NCBI GenBank assembly: GCA_964603455.1
Contig: CAZRVL010000105.1
Coordinates: 1 to 6,602, forward strand
From: Flemingiibacterium sp964603455
GTDB lineage: Bacteria; Bacillota; Clostridia; Oscillospirales; CAG-272
DNA length: 6,602 bases
Direction of reading: 5' to 3'
Part shown: positions 1-5,389 of the stretch, piece after piece
How positions within the stretch are numbered: the stretch's first letter is position 1
How the letters are laid out: every line of letters starts with the position of its first letter
The notes under the pieces: model-generated
The model's database searches: none
Told to the model about the DNA's origin: nothing
The model's input: the letters and a program-made list of their open reading frames with translations, nothing else
Translations under genes and position numbers: made by a program

Positions 1-355
1 AGGACGCGGGGATCGCAGTCGCTCCGAGCTTGCAGAGTGCGACCAGAGTGAACCAGACCTCGGGACGCTGCTTGAGTATGAGCATTACGCGGTCGCCCTT
101 ATGTATACCGAGCGAACGAAGCAGATTGGCTATGCGGTCGGACTGCTCCTTGACATCACCGAAGGTGAAATGCTTTTCGTCGCCCGAATCGTTGAGCCAG
201 ACGAGAGCAGGCTTTGTCGGTTCGAGACGTGCGTATTCATCGATTATGTCGTAACCGAAATTGAAGTTGTCGGGAATATTTATTCTGTAATTTGCCTTGA
301 AGTCCTCATAGCTCTTAAAGTCAACGCGAGGAAGATATTTATTAAGAAAATTCAT
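1..355 (-). CDS. AMP-dependent acyl-CoA synthetase, N-terminal fragment (3' end beyond window)
   Basis: The minus strand opens with ATG at 355-353 and stays open for 118 codons to the left edge, so only the N-terminal part is present. The translation matches the start of ANL-superfamily acyl-CoA synthetases, closest by eye to the medium-chain (ACSM/butyrate-CoA ligase) type. Recognisable segments are NFNFGYDIIDEYA (about residues 30-42), PALVW, FTFGDVKEQSDRIANLL, GIHKGDRVMLIL and EVWFTLVALCKLGATAIPA (about 99-117). Such enzymes activate a carboxylic acid with ATP to an acyl-adenylate and transfer it to CoA in the cytoplasm. The AMP-binding P-loop and the C-terminal lid lie outside the window, so substrate and intactness cannot be judged. 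AAGGA at 369-365 lies 9 nt before the ATG and supports the start. The gene begins 15 nt after the HTH-cupin gene, so the two are almost certainly one operon. Confidence 0.9.
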   Translation of the reverse strand, partial: MNFLNKYLPRVDFKSYEDFKANYRINIPDNFNFGYDIIDEYARLEPTKPALVWLNDSGDEKHFTFGDVKEQSDRIANLLRSLGIHKGDRVMLILKQRPEVWFTLVALCKLGATAIPAS

Positions 356-370
356 TTTGCTTTATCCTTC

Positions 371-937
371 TTACTTTTTGCGTTTCATGTTTTCGTTTAT
401 AACGGTGAGAAATTTCGAAACCCCTCCGATAGCGCGCTGACCGTGCGGCAGAGAAGGATTGAAATATATCGAATCGCCTGTGTTGAGTATGTATTCACGG
501 TTTCCGATATTGACTGCAACAGTTCCTTCGAGGACTAAGTTAAATTCCTGACCCTCGTGTGTGACAAGCTCGGGCGGCGTGTCCGTGGGATCAAGAGTTA
601 CTATCATCGGTTCCATTTCGCGGTCGATATAATTATATGCAAGCGACGAGAATTTGTATCCTTCATAGCGTTCGACATCGAGACCGTTTCCACCGCGGAC
701 TATTGTATAATCGATCATTCGTGGCTCATCTCCGAGCAAGAGGACGGTCGGATCGACATGAAGCTCGTTTGCAATGAGATAGAGCTTTCCGACAGGAATA
801 TCATCACTTCCGCTCTCATATGCGTCGTATTCCTCACGTGTGACTCCGATCTTTGAAGCGACCGTGTCAGCATCTATTTCGAGTATCGAGCGGAGCTCGC
901 GGACTCTTGCAGCTATCTGTTCAACTTGTGGTAACAT
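371..937 (-). CDS. HTH (XRE-type)-cupin transcriptional regulator
   Basis: The 188-residue protein has an N-terminal XRE/HTH_3 DNA-binding domain (about residues 8-67; core AARVRELRSILEID, then the helices around TVASKIGVTREEYDAYESG) and a C-terminal cupin_2 barrel (about 105-182). The cupin motifs are HEGQEFNLVLEG (H127, E131, G138) and GDSIYFNPSLPHG (G154, H165). The second His of the classic HxH pair is a Gly, which I believe is common in this regulator family. Proteins of this layout (PuuR-like) usually bind a small ligand in the cupin and act as local regulators. Start: ATG 937 has GGAGGT at 948-943, 5 nt upstream. A near-consensus promoter and several palindromic elements sit upstream. 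The next gene, 15 nt downstream, is an acyl-CoA synthetase, so it probably regulates that gene and itself; the ligand is unknown. Confidence 0.92.
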   Translation of the reverse strand: MLPQVEQIAARVRELRSILEIDADTVASKIGVTREEYDAYESGSDDIPVGKLYLIANELHVDPTVLLLGDEPRMIDYTIVRGGNGLDVERYEGYKFSSLAYNYIDREMEPMIVTLDPTDTPPELVTHEGQEFNLVLEGTVAVNIGNREYILNTGDSIYFNPSLPHGQRAIGGVSKFLTVINENMKRKK

Positions 938-976
938 GGCATACCTCCGAAAAATTTACGGTAAAATTCGATCTTG

Positions 977-992
977 CCGCGATAAATCGCGG
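977..992. promoter_or_regulatory. 16-bp palindrome in the leader of the HTH-cupin gene (candidate operator)
   Basis: CCGCGATAAATCGCGG is a palindrome with 7-bp arms (977-983 and 986-992) around AA. It lies about 15-30 bases downstream of the predicted transcription start (near 1007) and about 40 bases before the ATG. It could be an operator for the dimeric XRE-type regulator encoded just downstream (autoregulation), or a short hairpin in the mRNA leader. No U-tract follows on the minus strand, so it is not a terminator. Confidence 0.45.
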
Positions 993-1013
993 AAAAACCG
1001 TTTGTTTCTTTAT

Positions 1014-1042
1014 ATTATATCACGTTATCGAAATTTTTTCAA
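1014..1042 (-). promoter_or_regulatory. Sigma-A-type promoter of the HTH-cupin / acyl-CoA synthetase operon
   Basis: On the minus strand a TTGAAA -35 box (1042-1037) and a perfect TATAAT -10 box (1019-1014) are separated by exactly 17 bases. Transcription would start near 1007, giving a leader of about 70 bases before the ATG at 937. The surroundings are AT-rich, and the end of the upstream MBL gene is insulated by a terminator at 1084-1119. Confidence 0.8.
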
Positions 1043-1054
1043 GTGCAATTTTAA

Positions 1055-1078
1055 ACAATATTGTGACGCTGTTGTGAC
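1055..1078. repeat. TTGTGAC direct repeats (11-bp period) with an overlapping ACAATATTGT palindrome
   Basis: TTGTGAC occurs at 1061-1067 and again at 1072-1078, one helical turn (11 bp) apart. The perfect 10-bp palindrome ACAATATTGT (1055-1064) overlaps the first copy. The cluster lies 13-36 bp upstream of the -35 box of the HTH-cupin promoter, which is where an activator would bind. The regulator that might bind is unknown. Short AT-rich repeats can arise by chance, so this is a candidate only. Confidence 0.35.
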
Positions 1079-1083
1079 ATACT

Positions 1084-1119
1084 AAAGTAAAAATCGTCCG
1101 TATGATGAACATACGGACG
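1084..1119 (-). terminator. Rho-independent terminator of the MBL-fold hydrolase gene
   Basis: Read on the minus strand, CGTCCGTATG (1119-1110) pairs perfectly with CATACGGACG (1104-1095) across a 5-base loop, followed by ATTTTTACTTT. The stem begins 6 bases after the TAA stop at 1126-1128. It closes the upstream transcription unit and separates it from the HTH-cupin promoter. Confidence 0.88.
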
Positions 1120-1125
1120 GAATAC

Positions 1126-1794
1126 TTAAAATATCTGCTTGTAACCGAGCTCACCCGGAACTAGATCCGGGTCGTGGAATATTATCGGAGTGTAATCTGT
1201 GTCTTGAAGCTCATCGAGCAACGCACGGTTAGCCTTCGGGTTCGAGGGACAGCCCTGGCGGTTCTCGATCAAGCAGCGCATAGAATAGAATTCATCTCCG
1301 AGAAGGACATATTTGTGCTCTCCTGAGGTGAGATAAAATATTGATGAGCCGGGCGAGTGTCCGCCTATCCATCTTGCGCGTATCTCGCCATCATCAAGCA
1401 TCATCGAATATTCGGAATCGAATGCGGTGACACGACTGCTGTCCTTTACGAGGTTGATTGCGTTTTGAGCTTCGTTTTTGTTTATGTAGACCTTTGCATT
1501 CGGAAAGTGAATTACCGAATCTATGTGATCTGAATGCGAATGAGACAGGAATATATCGGTTATCTCTTCGGGAGCTATGCCAAGCTCTGCGAGTGCATCT
1601 GTCGGCAGCTTGAATTTTGGCGTTATGAAGCCACCCATTACATCGCAGCCTACATCTATGAGTATTTTCTTATCTTCCGACCTTACAAGGAAGAACAGCA
1701 GGGAGATCGGAAGCTTTACATCTGCATTTCCGTCTTTGAAGACCCAACTTTCGGGAAGAACTGTAACACCGTATTTGATTGCAGTAAAATTCAT
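1126..1794 (-). CDS. Metallo-beta-lactamase-fold hydrolase, N-acyl-homoserine-lactonase type
   Basis: The 222-residue protein carries a complete dinuclear metal site of the MBL fold: HSHSDH at 85-90 (H85, H87, D89, H90), H146 in GGHSPGS, D167 in LLGDEF and a C-terminal H207 in FHDPD. It also has the preceding strand KKILIDVGCD (about 42-51). Length and motif spacing fit the AiiA-like lactonase branch of the superfamily, which opens lactone rings such as those of acyl-homoserine lactones. In an anaerobic Firmicute the real substrate could be another lactone or ester. No signal peptide is visible, so it is probably cytoplasmic. I see no clear Shine-Dalgarno before ATG 1794; the next in-frame Met is at residue 53, so the start is kept because the N-terminal strand is needed for the fold. 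The gene lies 95 bp after the SGNH gene, with an inverted repeat between them and a strong terminator behind it. Confidence 0.88.
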   Translation of the reverse strand: MNFTAIKYGVTVLPESWVFKDGNADVKLPISLLFFLVRSEDKKILIDVGCDVMGGFITPKFKLPTDALAELGIAPEEITDIFLSHSHSDHIDSVIHFPNAKVYINKNEAQNAINLVKDSSRVTAFDSEYSMMLDDGEIRARWIGGHSPGSSIFYLTSGEHKYVLLGDEFYSMRCLIENRQGCPSNPKANRALLDELQDTDYTPIIFHDPDLVPGELGYKQIF

Positions 1795-1807
1795 TTTGGT
1801 TTACCAT

Positions 1808-1836
1808 TGCTTTTTGATTTTATAGATCAAAAAGCA
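1808..1836. promoter_or_regulatory. Perfect 11-bp inverted repeat in the leader of the MBL gene
   Basis: TGCTTTTTGAT (1808-1818) and ATCAAAAAGCA (1826-1836) form a perfect inverted repeat around a 7-base centre, which on the minus strand reads CTATAAA. It ends 13 bases before the MBL start codon. Neither strand has a U-tract after the stem, so it is not a standard terminator. It may be an operator overlapping a TATAAA -10 element, or an mRNA hairpin next to the translation start. I found no matching -35 box, so a promoter here is not claimed. The rest of 1795-1889 is AT-rich and has no ORF. Confidence 0.5.
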
Positions 1837-1889
1837 TCAAATTCCTTTCTGCTTTTATAAAAAACGTATTTTATTTATTCCTTGATAAC

Positions 1890-2909
1890 TCAAATCTTGT
1901 CTCGGAGCACAGCATATAAATTGTCCGCTATCTTGCGCACTCCCTCAACGTTTGGATGGACAAAATCACCCGAAAGCCCACGCGGGGATGACAAAAGGTT
2001 TCTTCCGTCTATGTGATATATATACGGCGAGTTTCGCTTTTCGCATTGCTGTTTTACGATATTTCTAAAATCCTGTGTTTTTTTGTCGTTGTTGAGATCA
2101 CCGAGATGATAATATATATCTATAACGAATATCTTTTTTTCGGGATTCTTTGAAACCATCTTGTCGAGAAGATATTCGACACGGTTTGAAAATTCCTCGC
2201 AGGACATTCCGAGCGCATTTATACCGAGCTCAAGAATTGCGAAATCCCAACTGCGCGGATTTATATCGTTCGCCTCTTCTGAGATATAATCGCATACCTC
2301 TTTCTCGAGCAAACATGAGCCTGCAAAACCGTAGCTGTAAAAATCGCAGTTCATCCTTGTTCCGATCTGAGCAAGATAGGTGAGATTTGACGAACAGGCA
2401 AGACTTCCGTGTGTGATCGATGAGCCGTACATCATGAACCGCTTCTTCGGGACTTCGGAATCGAGCGGAGGACGAACATCGCCTTTTGCATCTAAAAGTA
2501 TGAGCTGTGCCGATTCAAGTGTCAGACGTATGACTTTCGGATCGTATTCATATCCCGAAGCATCACTTATTCGCTTCAGCGATTCGGGGGCGGGGTGATT
2601 TTCGATAGTTATCGTGGTCGGCTCATATGAAATGGTATGCTTTAGAGTCTGCCATCCGGATTGAACACCGCCGAAATAAAGTATCGCCTCCGTGTGCGCA
2701 CCGGGAGTGTCGAGACGCAGAGTTATCTCAGCCTTTCCGGAATTGAGTACGAAGCGAAATTCACAGCCTGCCGTATTGCACGCCATCCGCTGTCCAAGCT
2801 CACTCATTGAAGAACGCACATATGACGGAACTCGTGACATATTGAAGCCGCCGTCCTTATAAGGTATCAGCTCGGCGACATTGTAAAGCTCAAAATTATT
2901 GTACAGCAT
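1890..2909 (-). CDS. SGNH/GDSL-family hydrolase (putative esterase) with N-terminal beta-rich domain
   Basis: The 339-residue protein has two parts. The C-terminal half (about 155-339) is an SGNH hydrolase with all four blocks: YGSSITHG (nucleophile probably S164), GFAGS (G197), ELGINA (N231) and DFVHPN (D315, H318). The N-terminal half (about 1-150) is rich in predicted beta strands and resembles the accessory N-domains of SsfX3-like GDSL enzymes; this part is less certain. The family removes acyl groups from carbohydrates, lipids or small molecules. No signal peptide is visible, so the substrate is probably intracellular. Its ATG (2909-2907) overlaps the TGA of the radical SAM gene (TGATG), implying translational coupling and a functional link with the upstream genes. 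No terminator follows before the MBL gene. Confidence 0.88.
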   Translation of the reverse strand: MLYNNFELYNVAELIPYKDGGFNMSRVPSYVRSSMSELGQRMACNTAGCEFRFVLNSGKAEITLRLDTPGAHTEAILYFGGVQSGWQTLKHTISYEPTTITIENHPAPESLKRISDASGYEYDPKVIRLTLESAQLILLDAKGDVRPPLDSEVPKKRFMMYGSSITHGSLACSSNLTYLAQIGTRMNCDFYSYGFAGSCLLEKEVCDYISEEANDINPRSWDFAILELGINALGMSCEEFSNRVEYLLDKMVSKNPEKKIFVIDIYYHLGDLNNDKKTQDFRNIVKQQCEKRNSPYIYHIDGRNLLSSPRGLSGDFVHPNVEGVRKIADNLYAVLRDKI

Positions 2910-3505
2910 CAGAGCATCTCTCTTACTCTTAGGGTTACTCCTGCATTATCGGCTATTTTTTGGCAAATATCTATGTCACTGTCAGGAATAGAGCCGCGAA
3001 CGACCGAGAATATCACCTTCGGAACATATTTCTTAGCACGCTTTGCATAGTCTATTAGTGCATCGAATGCCTTTTCGCCGAATTCGGAATGGCATACCTT
3101 CTGATAGCTTTCGGCATTTGCGCAGTTAAGGCTTATCGAGAGAGTATCGACAAGACCGAAAAGCTCGGTTGTCGTGTCGCGTCCGTTTATAAGGTCTGCT
3201 TGACCGTTCGTGTTTATGCGTATCTTCATGAAAGGATGTGCTTCCTTGAGCTTCTTCATTATATAGACAATATCGTCCTGACGCTCTGTAGGCTCACCGT
3301 ATCCGCAAAATACGAGCTCGGGGAATTTTTCGGGCTCACGCGCTTCGATGTCTTTTAATATCTCCTCGCGTGTAGGCTCGCGGTCGAGCCAAAGATCACC
3401 GTATAAAGCCTCACCGTGCGAACGAACACAGAAATCGCAGCTGTTTGAGCAGCGGTTCGTGGTGTTCACATAAAGAGAGTCTCCGACTGTATAGGTTATA
3501 GTCAT
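2909..3505 (-). CDS. Radical SAM protein, TatD-associated type
   Basis: This compact 198-residue enzyme has the radical SAM cluster motif CSNSCDFC (C19, C23, C26) right after the LYVNTTNRC strand, and the GYGEPT SAM-binding loop at 68-73. Other segments are WLDREPTREEI, RINTNGQADLI, DTLSISLNC, a KYVPKVIFSVV strand and a C-terminal VTLRVREML. The whole pattern matches, from memory, the family usually annotated as TatD-associated or TatD-linked radical SAM protein, whose reaction is unknown. No SPASM or other auxiliary Cys cluster is present; it is a minimal partial barrel. There is no tatD gene or fusion in the window. AAGGAT at 3522-3517 lies 11 bases before the ATG. It starts 20 bp after the DUF3863-like gene and overlaps the SGNH gene by one base, so the three form an operon. 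The nearby ferredoxin is a plausible but unproven electron donor. Confidence 0.88.
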   Translation of the reverse strand: MTITYTVGDSLYVNTTNRCSNSCDFCVRSHGEALYGDLWLDREPTREEILKDIEAREPEKFPELVFCGYGEPTERQDDIVYIMKKLKEAHPFMKIRINTNGQADLINGRDTTTELFGLVDTLSISLNCANAESYQKVCHSEFGEKAFDALIDYAKRAKKYVPKVIFSVVRGSIPDSDIDICQKIADNAGVTLRVREML

Positions 3506-3525
3506 AATTTTTAAATATCCTTAAT

Positions 3526-5031
3526 TTATTTTAAGATAAGTGTAAGCTTCATATCGTTTGAAACGAATTTTTCGCCGTCAAAAGAGCCGTCTGAAGTCTC
3601 AAGACGATATTTGAAGCCGTTGTGTTTGTAATCTATGCCGTTTTTGTCCGAACCAACTATAGATGTGCAGTTCTTTTTGACTTTAAAATCGAGCGCAAAT
3701 TCTTCGGCGCATTCAAAGGATATTTTGTTCGGAGAAGCGAACAGCTTTATGAGCTTGTCATTCGCCGAGATCTTTACGAAAAGCTCATCATCCTCATGGC
3801 ATACCGAAAGTATTCTTCCGTTTCCGATATATATTCCGGCTTCGGTATCCTCGTCTGAGAAGCGCAGTCCATCGATCACGGGAAGATTGTCATATACAGC
3901 TTCGTTTTTGTCGGTCGGGCAGTCGAGCAGTCTGTCACGGTAGGTTTCATCGAATTTGTGTATATCGCGTATTCTTACGATACCGTCAGATTCAAAGAGA
4001 TTCAAGCGGTAGTTCTTGCAGTCATACCATACCGACTGGCAGTTCGATTCATGCCAATCTCGCAAAGCTGTGATAGCCGTAGCGGGAGTGTCCTTGTAGG
4101 TGTCGTGGAAAAGCTCGGCAGTTTCGCCGAGAGTCTTGATCTCGACAAGACCTGCATTTGCGGCTTTCGAAAGGTAGTCATACTGCATCGGGAGAGATTC
4201 TTCCATTACCGGGAAGGGAAAGCTGTTTTCCTGACCCATCTGGGTATATCCGAAGCCCATATTCTCATTTGCGAAGGTGGTCGCGAAATACCAATCGACC
4301 CAGTTTTCATCCTTTCCGCATTTCCAATAGGGTTCGAGCGTGTGCAGACCGAGACCTGTGCGGTTCAGCTTCTTTATCTGCGATTTCTCATAGTAGCAGT
4401 GTATCGGGTCTGCTCCGAGCAGTCTGAACACAGGAGCATCTATTCGGTATTCCTCTGTCTGAGCAGGTGTAAAGGCATTTTCTTTCGAAGGATAGTACGC
4501 GCCGTTATAGTAGCCGCCCCAAAGCGTATAGCCGTCTGTCCCCCACTGCTCACGGCATATTGCAAATGCACCGACTCCGTATTTTTCGTGCATATATTCT
4601 ATTGAAAACGAATCGAGCAACCACGAACCTACCGAATACGGATAATGTCCGAAGTGCGATTTGAAATTTTCCATCGCTTCATCGATCAAAAGACGCTTTT
4701 CTGATTCGGTATATGACATCAAAAATCCGGGACAGACATGCCAATCCCATTCATAGCCCTCACGACCGCGCCATTTTATACCGACTTTTTCGCAAAGCGG
4801 CTGTACTACCTCGAACCAGAATCCGAATTCGGTCGTGCCGTCGTCAGCATCCTCAATGAGCGGTTGAAATTCCGTCTGATTCATCGCATCGTATTGGAGC
4901 AGTATAGTATTCGGAAAGCCGTATTTTTTGTTGAGCTTTATCTCCTCACGGATAGTCCTTGTGAGATCGAGAGAACGGTCACGCGGTTCTTTACCGCGCA
5001 CGAAATTTACTATATTAACAATGTTTGCCAT
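3526..5031 (-). CDS. DUF3863-like protein, putative glycoside hydrolase/deacetylase-type barrel
   Basis: The 501-residue protein looks, from memory, like the DUF3863/DUF3864 family known mainly from Bacteroidetes, which has no established function. The first ~310 residues read like a beta/alpha barrel of the glycoside hydrolase/deacetylase type: NIVNFVRG (6-13), TILLQYDA (42-49), GFWFEVVQP (70-78), EWDWHVCPGF (94-103), PYSVGSWLLDSF (131-142), GTDGYTLWGGYYNGAYYPS (164-182) and GQENSFPFP (266-274). D48, E74, D96, H98, D140 and E268 are candidate catalytic or metal-binding residues. Residues ~330-501 are beta-rich and probably form a C-terminal beta-sandwich. There is no signal peptide. A TTG six bases upstream (5037) is in frame, but GAGGT at 5044-5040 sits 8 bases before ATG 5031 and only 2 before the TTG, so the ATG is chosen. 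It heads the radical SAM/SGNH operon. The family name is fairly confident; the enzymatic role is inference. Confidence 0.8.
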   Translation of the reverse strand: MANIVNIVNFVRGKEPRDRSLDLTRTIREEIKLNKKYGFPNTILLQYDAMNQTEFQPLIEDADDGTTEFGFWFEVVQPLCEKVGIKWRGREGYEWDWHVCPGFLMSYTESEKRLLIDEAMENFKSHFGHYPYSVGSWLLDSFSIEYMHEKYGVGAFAICREQWGTDGYTLWGGYYNGAYYPSKENAFTPAQTEEYRIDAPVFRLLGADPIHCYYEKSQIKKLNRTGLGLHTLEPYWKCGKDENWVDWYFATTFANENMGFGYTQMGQENSFPFPVMEESLPMQYDYLSKAANAGLVEIKTLGETAELFHDTYKDTPATAITALRDWHESNCQSVWYDCKNYRLNLFESDGIVRIRDIHKFDETYRDRLLDCPTDKNEAVYDNLPVIDGLRFSDEDTEAGIYIGNGRILSVCHEDDELFVKISANDKLIKLFASPNKISFECAEEFALDFKVKKNCTSIVGSDKNGIDYKHNGFKYRLETSDGSFDGEKFVSNDMKLTLILK

Positions 5032-5039
5032 AAACAAAT

Positions 5040-5044
5040 ACCTC
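5040..5044 (-). promoter_or_regulatory. Ribosome binding site fixing the DUF3863-like start
   Basis: GAGGT on the minus strand lies 8 bases before ATG 5031. The alternative TTG at 5037 would leave only 2 bases of spacing. Confidence 0.7.
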
Positions 5045-5049
5045 GATAT

Positions 5050-5085
5050 TAAATAAAATACTGCCGCATTGTGCGGCAGTATTTT
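5050..5085 (-). terminator. Rho-independent terminator after the ferredoxin gene
   Basis: On the minus strand AAAATACTGCCGCA pairs perfectly with TGCGGCAGTATTTT (stem of up to 14 bp over 5085-5055, loop CAA), followed by ATTTA. It begins 11 bases after the ferredoxin TGA (5099-5097). The A-rich and T-rich flanks make it nearly symmetric, so it could also stop plus-strand transcription. It ends only about 10 bases before the ribosome binding site of the next gene, which leaves almost no room for a separate promoter. Confidence 0.85.
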
Positions 5086-5096
5086 TGTGAATTGAA

Positions 5097-5270
5097 TCAG
5101 CCTTCCTGCTTGGGAGCCTCGACAGGGCAGACGCTAGCGCACGAGCCGCACTCAATGCACTCGTCAGCGTTGATTTCGTACTTGCCGTCGCCTTCCTTAA
5201 TGCAGCTAACGGGACATTCGTCCGCGCAAGCGCCGCAAGCGATGCAATCGTCACCGATCTTGTATGCCAT
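5097..5270 (-). CDS. 2[4Fe-4S] ferredoxin (clostridial type)
   Basis: The 57-residue protein is a classic small bacterial ferredoxin with two CxxCxxCxxxCP motifs: C9, C12, C15, C19-P20 and C38, C41, C44, C48-P49. Each set donates three ligands to one cluster and one to the other. There is an extra Cys at 23. Net charge is strongly negative, as usual for this low-potential electron carrier. Length matches the family (about 55-60 residues). A longer reading from ATG 5288 adds six residues, but that ATG is part of the ribosome binding site (GGAGGT, 5286-5281), so ATG 5270 is the start. The gene has its own promoter and a strong terminator. It sits between ricT and a radical SAM operon; it could serve general metabolism or that radical SAM enzyme. 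Confidence 0.96.
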   Translation of the reverse strand: MAYKIGDDCIACGACADECPVSCIKEGDGKYEINADECIECGSCASVCPVEAPKQEG

Positions 5271-5280
5271 TTCCAGATAC

Positions 5281-5286
5281 ACCTCC
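5281..5286 (-). promoter_or_regulatory. Ribosome binding site of the ferredoxin gene
   Basis: GGAGGT on the minus strand lies 10 bases before ATG 5270. It overlaps the upstream ATG at 5288-5286, which rules that ATG out as the start. Confidence 0.85.
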
Positions 5287-5306
5287 ATAACTTTAATTAC
5301 CTATAA

Positions 5307-5334
5307 ATTGTACCACATTTTTGGAAAAATGCAA
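5307..5334 (-). promoter_or_regulatory. Extended -10 promoter of the ferredoxin gene
   Basis: On the minus strand, TACAAT (5312-5307) is preceded by TGG, forming an extended -10 (TGnTACAAT). A weak -35, TTGCAT (5334-5329), lies 16 bases upstream. Transcription would start near 5300, about 30 bases before ATG 5270. The remainder of the gap between ricT and ferredoxin (5335-5389) is AT-rich and holds a GTAAACT direct repeat; I see no strong terminator for ricT in it. Confidence 0.65.
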
Positions 5335-5389
5335 TAGGAAATTGAAAAAGTTTACATTGAGTTTACTATTTTTGTCTGACTGTCAAGGA

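Noticed and set aside
101..538. 145-codon plus-strand open frame
   Set aside because: Antisense to the acyl-CoA synthetase and HTH-cupin genes, both with strong family motifs; no ribosome binding site or recognisable protein.
1819..1889. A full promoter for the MBL gene
   Set aside because: Several TATAAA or TAAAAT-like -10 boxes exist, but none has a convincing -35 at 16-18 bases, so only the inverted repeat is recorded.
3958..4605. 215-codon plus-strand open frame
   Set aside because: It lies wholly antisense to the DUF3863-like gene, whose motifs are clear. The translation has no recognisable domain and there is no ribosome binding site or promoter, so it is a shadow of codon use.
5015..5254. 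79-codon minus-strand frame, Ala/Leu/Ser-rich
   Set aside because: It overlaps the ferredoxin in another frame and reads across the terminator hairpin; its composition is an artefact of the Cys/Gly/Ala codons of the ferredoxin.
5271..5288. Alternative ferredoxin start at ATG 5288
   Set aside because: This ATG is part of the GGAGGT ribosome binding site, and family members begin MAYKI-like right at ATG 5270.
5335..5389. Terminator for ricT
   Set aside because: There are T-rich runs and a GTAAACT direct repeat but no stable GC-rich stem, so a terminator cannot be supported.
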